Below the pieces are notes generated by a model. That model was not told the origin of the DNA. It did not search any database and worked only from the letters and a program-made list of their open reading frames with translations. Made by a program: the position numbers and the translations under genes. A stretch of 8,090 nucleotides of DNA from Candidatus Aenigmatarchaeota archaeon (GTDB taxonomy: Archaea > Aenigmatarchaeota > Aenigmatarchaeia > QMZP01), in assembly GCA_030666115.1 (NCBI GenBank), contig DAOUYM010000038.1:1-8090 (forward strand), read 5' to 3'. Shown piece by piece: positions 5,553 through 8,090 of the stretch; positions within the stretch are counted from its first letter, which is position 1; each line of letters begins with the position of its first letter.

Positions 5553-5581
5553 ACCAAACCCATACCCGATACATCAATAGC

Positions 5582-5589
5582 TTTAAATA
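5582..5589 (+). promoter_or_regulatory. TATA element for the PRC-barrel gene
   Basis: TTTAAATA is a near-consensus archaeal TATA box. The predicted transcription start is about 5611, inside the palindrome at 5609-5621, giving a leader of about 42 nt. It lies in the 101-bp gap after the ATPase gene, so the PRC-barrel gene need not depend on read-through. Confidence 0.55.
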
Positions 5590-5608
5590 CCTTAATGCCA
5601 ATTATTCT

Positions 5609-5621
5609 ACACGTTACGTGT
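5609..5621. promoter_or_regulatory. Palindrome at the predicted transcription start of the PRC-barrel gene
   Basis: ACACGT (5609-5614) and ACGTGT (5616-5621) are perfect reverse complements around one central T. With a one-base centre it is a better candidate for a DNA operator than for an RNA hairpin. It covers the expected initiation site. Confidence 0.5.
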
Positions 5622-5637
5622 TATGATTTATTCATAA
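5621..5637. promoter_or_regulatory. Second inverted repeat in the leader of the PRC-barrel gene
   Basis: TTATGA (5621-5626) and TCATAA (5632-5637) are perfect reverse complements with a 5-nt spacer, the same 6-5-6 layout as the repeat upstream of the ATPase gene. It ends 3 nt before the ribosome site. It shares one base with the preceding palindrome. AT-rich, so chance is a real possibility. Confidence 0.35.
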
Positions 5638-5640
5638 AAT

Positions 5641-5647
5641 GGAGGTG
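5641..5647 (+). promoter_or_regulatory. Strong ribosome binding site of the PRC-barrel gene
   Basis: GGAGGTG is a near-complete match to the archaeal anti-Shine-Dalgarno sequence and stands 6 nt before the ATG at 5654. It fixes the start there and excludes the upstream ATG at 5639, which overlaps it. It is the strongest ribosome site in the window and suggests an abundant product. Confidence 0.85.
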
Positions 5648-5653
5648 TTTGAG

Positions 5654-5917
5654 ATGGCTGATGAAAGATTAAGAAGCAAAGAACTGATCGGAAAGATCCT
5701 GATTTCTGAGGAGACTGGCAAGAAGTTCGGTGTGATAGGTGACATAGATTACGTCACAGAATCTGGTGAGCTGATAAACCTCGCCCTGGTAGAGGCAACG
5801 AGCCACACATCTAACATGAACCTGCAGCAGGACGAGAAGAACAGGATACTGGTTCCGTTCTCAGCAGTTAAGTCAGTGGGGGACTTCGTCATTGTGTCCG
5901 AGAAGGACATCATTTAA
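5654..5917 (+). CDS. PRC-barrel domain protein (single domain, archaeal type)
   Basis: The 87-aa product is one PRC-barrel: SKELIGKILISEETGKKFGVIGDIDYV (8-34), GELINLALVEA (38-48), a polar loop (49-62) and ILVPFSAVKSVGDFVIVSEKDII (65-87). Such beta-barrels occur as stand-alone proteins of about 80-90 residues in most archaea. In haloarchaea related PRC-barrel proteins (CdpB) take part in cell division together with SepF and FtsZ, while others have been proposed to act in RNA processing. The sequence does not decide between these. Cytoplasmic, probably homodimeric as in the family. It has its own TATA box, two palindromes and the best Shine-Dalgarno sequence of the window, pointing to regulated, strong expression. 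A T-rich stretch follows the stop. Neighbouring genes (ATPase, antiporter) give no clear functional clue. Confidence 0.88.
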   Translation: MADERLRSKELIGKILISEETGKKFGVIGDIDYVTESGELINLALVEATSHTSNMNLQQDEKNRILVPFSAVKSVGDFVIVSEKDII

Positions 5918-5923
5918 TCCCCT

Positions 5924-5947
5924 TCTATTTTATTTTATCACACTTTT
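5924..5947 (+). terminator. Probable T-rich terminator after the PRC-barrel gene
   Basis: Seven bases after the TAA the plus strand reads TCTATTTTATTTTATCAC followed by another TTTT. A run of T-tracts is the usual archaeal termination signal, and the next gene has its own promoter downstream. Confidence 0.5.
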
Positions 5948-5967
5948 AGCACACTGTTTCTGGCAAA

Positions 5968-5980
5968 TTTAATTAATATA
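5968..5980 (+). promoter_or_regulatory. TATA element for the antiporter gene
   Basis: TTTAATTAATATA gives a predicted transcription start near 6003, only a few nucleotides from the ATG at 6008, so the mRNA is probably leaderless. There is no Shine-Dalgarno sequence, in agreement. Confidence 0.5.
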
Positions 5981-5998
5981 TTGGAGCTTGACCAATAT
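5978..5998. promoter_or_regulatory. Perfect 7-bp inverted repeat between TATA box and start of the antiporter gene
   Basis: ATATTGG (5978-5984) and CCAATAT (5992-5998) are perfect reverse complements separated by 7 nt. The left arm overlaps the end of the TATA element and the right arm ends just before the predicted transcription start. A protein bound here would exclude TBP or RNA polymerase. It is not in the mRNA if transcription starts near 6003, so it should act as DNA. Confidence 0.55.
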
Positions 5999-6007
5999 TA
6001 TCATTAT

Positions 6008-7723
6008 ATGGCAATAGAAACATTAGTACAGGCCTTCATTTTCGAGCTCGGTGCCATCGTAATAATAGCTACGCTTCTGGGAATAGTGGCTAAGAAACTC
6101 AGGCAGCCCGTAATACTTGCCTATATAATCGCGGGCATAATAGTGGGGCCTGTCTTCCTCAATCTGGTCAGCTCCGTGGACACGGTATACGTGTTCTCCA
6201 ATCTCGGTGTGGCCTTCCTTCTTTTCCTGGTAGGACTCAACATGAACTACAAGGTCCTGAGAGAGGTCGGCAAGATATCCCTCATCACGGGCCTGGGCCA
6301 GATAATCATAACCTTCATATTGGGATACGGGATAGCCACGGTTCTGGGATTCAGTGCAGTGGAATCCGCCCTGATAAGCATAGCACTCACCTTCAGCAGT
6401 ACCATAATCATAGTAAAGCTCCTTGCTGACAAGAATGACCTGGATTCCCTTTACGGCAAGATATCCGTGGGATTCCTCCTCGTCCAGGATTTCGTGGCCA
6501 TAGCCATACTCGTGCTCCTGAGCGGAAACATGCTCGGGATGCCGCTGGAATCCCTTTTCATGGTCAACGTGATGAAGATCGTATTCCTGTTCTGCGTGAC
6601 CTTTATCTTCGGGAAGTATCTGCTGCCGCCGATTATAGGGACAATCTCCAAGAATACTGAGATACTCTTCCTTTCCGGAGTATCCTGGATGTTCGTGATG
6701 TCAATGCTCTCCATGTACCTGGGTTTCTCCATAGAGATAGGTGCTCTCCTGGCTGGTATAAGCATGGCTTCCCTCCCATACCACTTCGAGATAACCGGCA
6801 GGGTGAAGCCTCTCAGGGACTTCTTCCTTATACTATTCTTCGTCACGCTGGGGGCACAGATGATCTTTTCTGAGATAGGGGCACTCATATTCCCGGCCAT
6901 ACTCTTTTCAGTCTTCATACTGGTAGGGAACCCGCTGATAGTCATGGTAATAATGGGGGTTTTCGGCTACAAGAAGAGAACCGGTTTCCTTGCAGGGCTT
7001 ACGGTTGCCCAGATAAGCGAGTTCTCCCTCGTGCTGGTGGCCCTTGGCATGACCATGGGATTCCTTTCATCCGGCATAGTATCCATGGTAACAATGGTAG
7101 GCCTGGTGACGATAGCAGTATCATCCTACATGATATCCTACAACGGGGTTCTGTACAACAAGATGTCCGGGTACCTGAGCATATTCGAAAGGAAGAACCT
7201 GAAGGAGAAGCTATCCTCTGCCACCAAGAAGACATATGACATAGTCATTATAGGTTATCACAGGATGGGCTACACCATACTGAGGGACTTCGGCCACAAG
7301 AGCGGCATACTCATCGTGGATTTCAACCCAACCATAATAGACGATGTCAAGCACTCGGGAATCGCCTGCGAGTACGGTGACATATCCGACCCTGAGGTGA
7401 TGGACAGGATACTTACCCTCAAGCCCAAGCTGATAATATCCACTGTCCCGAGCTACGATGATAACATGTACATAATAAAGAAGGTGAAGGATTCCGGGCA
7501 GAAGACAATGGTCTTCCTCACCACAAACAGCGTTTCAGATGCCCTGGGATTCTATGAAGACGGGGCTGACTACGTCATAGTGCCGCACTTCCTGGGTGGA
7601 GAAAAGGCTGCAATACTGCTGGACGAGTTCGCCAGGAAGGACATGAAGGACCTGAAGATAGAGAAGGATGATCACGTCAAGAACCTGAAGAGATACGCAA
7701 AGCTCGGCCAGAAACACATATAA
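6008..7723 (+). CDS. CPA2 family cation/proton antiporter with C-terminal RCK (TrkA-N) domain, KefB-like
   Basis: This membrane protein probably exchanges K+ or Na+ for H+. The 571-aa product has about 12-13 hydrophobic segments in residues 10-378, including AYIIAGIIVGP (38-48), FLLFLVGLNMN (70-80), the unwound-helix region TFSSTIIIVKLLADK (128-142) and the ion-site motif Q160-D161 in GFLLVQDFVAIAI. Its single acidic residue, as opposed to the DD pair of electrogenic Na+/H+ antiporters, favours K+/H+ exchange. A cytoplasmic RCK domain follows (about 409-535), with nucleotide loop G416-Y-H-R-M-G421 and D438 ending strand 2, which favours NAD(H) binding. No separate RCK-C domain is visible; the tail is basic and helical. 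Start: the ATG at 6008 fits a leaderless mRNA. A TTG at 5981 would add nine residues but lies inside the inverted repeat. Exact ion specificity cannot be read from sequence. Confidence 0.9.
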   Translation: MAIETLVQAFIFELGAIVIIATLLGIVAKKLRQPVILAYIIAGIIVGPVFLNLVSSVDTVYVFSNLGVAFLLFLVGLNMNYKVLREVGKISLITGLGQIIITFILGYGIATVLGFSAVESALISIALTFSSTIIIVKLLADKNDLDSLYGKISVGFLLVQDFVAIAILVLLSGNMLGMPLESLFMVNVMKIVFLFCVTFIFGKYLLPPIIGTISKNTEILFLSGVSWMFVMSMLSMYLGFSIEIGALLAGISMASLPYHFEITGRVKPLRDFFLILFFVTLGAQMIFSEIGALIFPAILFSVFILVGNPLIVMVIMGVFGYKKRTGFLAGLTVAQISEFSLVLVALGMTMGFLSSGIVSMVTMVGLVTIAVSSYMISYNGVLYNKMSGYLSIFERKNLKEKLSSATKKTYDIVIIGYHRMGYTILRDFGHKSGILIVDFNPTIIDDVKHSGIACEYGDISDPEVMDRILTLKPKLIISTVPSYDDNMYIIKKVKDSGQKTMVFLTTNSVSDALGFYEDGADYVIVPHFLGGEKAAILLDEFARKDMKDLKIEKDDHVKNLKRYAKLGQKHI

Positions 7724-7751
7724 GATGAATTTGTAACATGAACGCGTAATA

Positions 7752-7759
7752 TTAAATAA
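7752..7759 (+). promoter_or_regulatory. TATA element for the last gene
   Basis: TTAAATAA within an AT-rich stretch gives a predicted transcription start near 7781, leaving a leader of about 14 nt that still holds the GGTGA ribosome site at 7784-7788. Confidence 0.45.
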
Positions 7760-7795
7760 TTGAATGGTGGTAAGAAGTTGAATGGTGATAAGGAA
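7760..7795 (+). repeat. Imperfect 18-bp tandem duplication including the ribosome binding site
   Basis: Copy 1 (7760-7777, TTGAATGGTGGTAAGAAG) and copy 2 (7778-7795, TTGAATGGTGATAAGGAA) match at 15 of 18 positions. Each copy contains a GGTG Shine-Dalgarno core. Only the second stands at a usable distance from the ATG at 7795, whose first base is the last base of the copy. Confidence 0.75.
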
Positions 7796-8090
7796 TGGCT
7801 GACAAGAAACTCCTGGACTATGTGAAGGCGAATCTGGATAAGGGTTACCCGATCCAGATGATAATGAAGGCTTTGCAGGGATCTGAATGGCATAAGCCAG
7901 AAATAGACGAGGCCCTGGCTATTGTTCAGGGCAAGAAGCCATCCAAACCAAAACCGATCCCCGAACCATCCCTCCCACCAGAACATAAACCAACACCAAC
8001 CGAACCAGCAACAGGACCCCTGGGATTACCATACCCCAAATCACATAGCAAAGGAGAAATGATAAAACTGCTCATTCACGGACCACACCC
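7795..8090 (+). CDS. Modular protein with N-terminal helical domain and proline-rich linker (partial, 3' end beyond window)
   Basis: The ATG at 7795 is preceded by GGTGA (7784-7788) at 6 nt, and the frame stays open to the window end, giving 98 complete codons. Residues 1-45 (MADKKLLDYVKANLDKGYP, MIMKALQGSEWHKPEIDEAL) form a small helical module of a kind I recall at the N-terminus of many DPANN proteins, often before membrane segments; its role is unknown to me. Residues 49-81 are a proline-rich linker (13 prolines in 33 residues, many KP/EP/TP pairs). From about residue 82 a new segment begins (SKGEMIKLLIHGPH). The body of the protein, and so its function, lies outside the window. Bases over the linker are strikingly A/C-rich because of CCA, ACA and AAA codons. 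Own promoter and duplicated leader; it follows the antiporter by 71 nt. Confidence 0.75.
   Translation, partial: MADKKLLDYVKANLDKGYPIQMIMKALQGSEWHKPEIDEALAIVQGKKPSKPKPIPEPSLPPEHKPTPTEPATGPLGLPYPKSHSKGEMIKLLIHGPH

Noticed and set aside
5553..5638. Possible tRNA or small RNA gene in the gap after the ATPase gene
   Set aside because: There is no cloverleaf, no T-loop consensus and no stable stem. The gap is explained by a TATA box, palindromes and a ribosome site.
5981..6010. TTG at 5981 as start of the antiporter
   Set aside because: It has no ribosome site, lies within the inverted repeat and next to the TATA box, and would precede the predicted transcription start. The ATG at 6008 fits better.
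6451..6945. 164-codon open frame antisense to the antiporter
   Set aside because: It is a shadow of the hydrophobic coding sequence; no ribosome site and no domain.
7764..7781. Five-codon upstream open frame (ATG at 7764, TGA at 7779-7781)
   Set aside because: The predicted transcript starts near its end, so it is probably not transcribed, and it arises from the tandem duplication.

Overview
The window looks archaeal. Promoters read as TATA boxes about 25-30 bp upstream of short or absent leaders. Shine-Dalgarno sequences are of the GGTG/GGAGGTG type. The gene set is also archaeal in character: diphthine-ammonia ligase, a Trm5/TYW2-like tRNA methyltransferase, an archaeal-type LigT/ThpR phosphodiesterase, an M42 peptidase, a lone PRC-barrel protein and a KefB-like antiporter. 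Heavy use of AGG/AGA (Arg) and ATA (Ile) codons fits. The closest remembered matches for the membrane-anchored OB-fold protein, the ORC/ExeA-like ATPase and the N-terminal module of the last gene are in DPANN-type lineages (Woesearchaeota, Pacearchaeota, Aenigmarchaeota and relatives). That placement is from memory and is tentative. The window is almost fully coding: no intergenic gap exceeds 150 bp, and I see no rRNA, tRNA, CRISPR array or transposase.

Layout. (1) 1-1783, minus strand: a three-gene operon read from right to left, Trm5/TYW2-like methyltransferase, histidine phosphatase (ATGA overlap), then dph6, whose end lies off the left edge. Two of the three products act on the decoding machinery (tRNA position 37 and elongation factor 2). 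(2) 1784-1839: a very compact divergent promoter region. (3) 1840-2880, plus strand: an M42 aminopeptidase. (4) 2885-4330, minus strand: thpR followed by a membrane-anchored OB-fold protein, then a small AT-rich orphan gene with its own promoter that converges on the peptidase gene. (5) 4331-4490: a divergent regulatory region with a 10-bp tandem repeat and an inverted repeat. (6) 4491-8090, plus strand: AAA+ ATPase with a C-terminal winged helix, PRC-barrel protein, CPA2 antiporter with an RCK domain, and the start of a modular protein with a proline-rich linker. Each of these four genes has its own recognisable TATA element.

The strongest unexplained signal is regulatory. The first three plus-strand promoters of the right half each carry one or two short perfect inverted repeats between the TATA box and the start codon, a classical place for archaeal repressors to bind. 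The fourth has an 18-bp imperfect tandem duplication that includes its ribosome binding site. I found no clear new defence or mobile system. The least understood proteins are the 104-aa orphan, the ExeA/ORC-like ATPase and the partial protein at the right edge.
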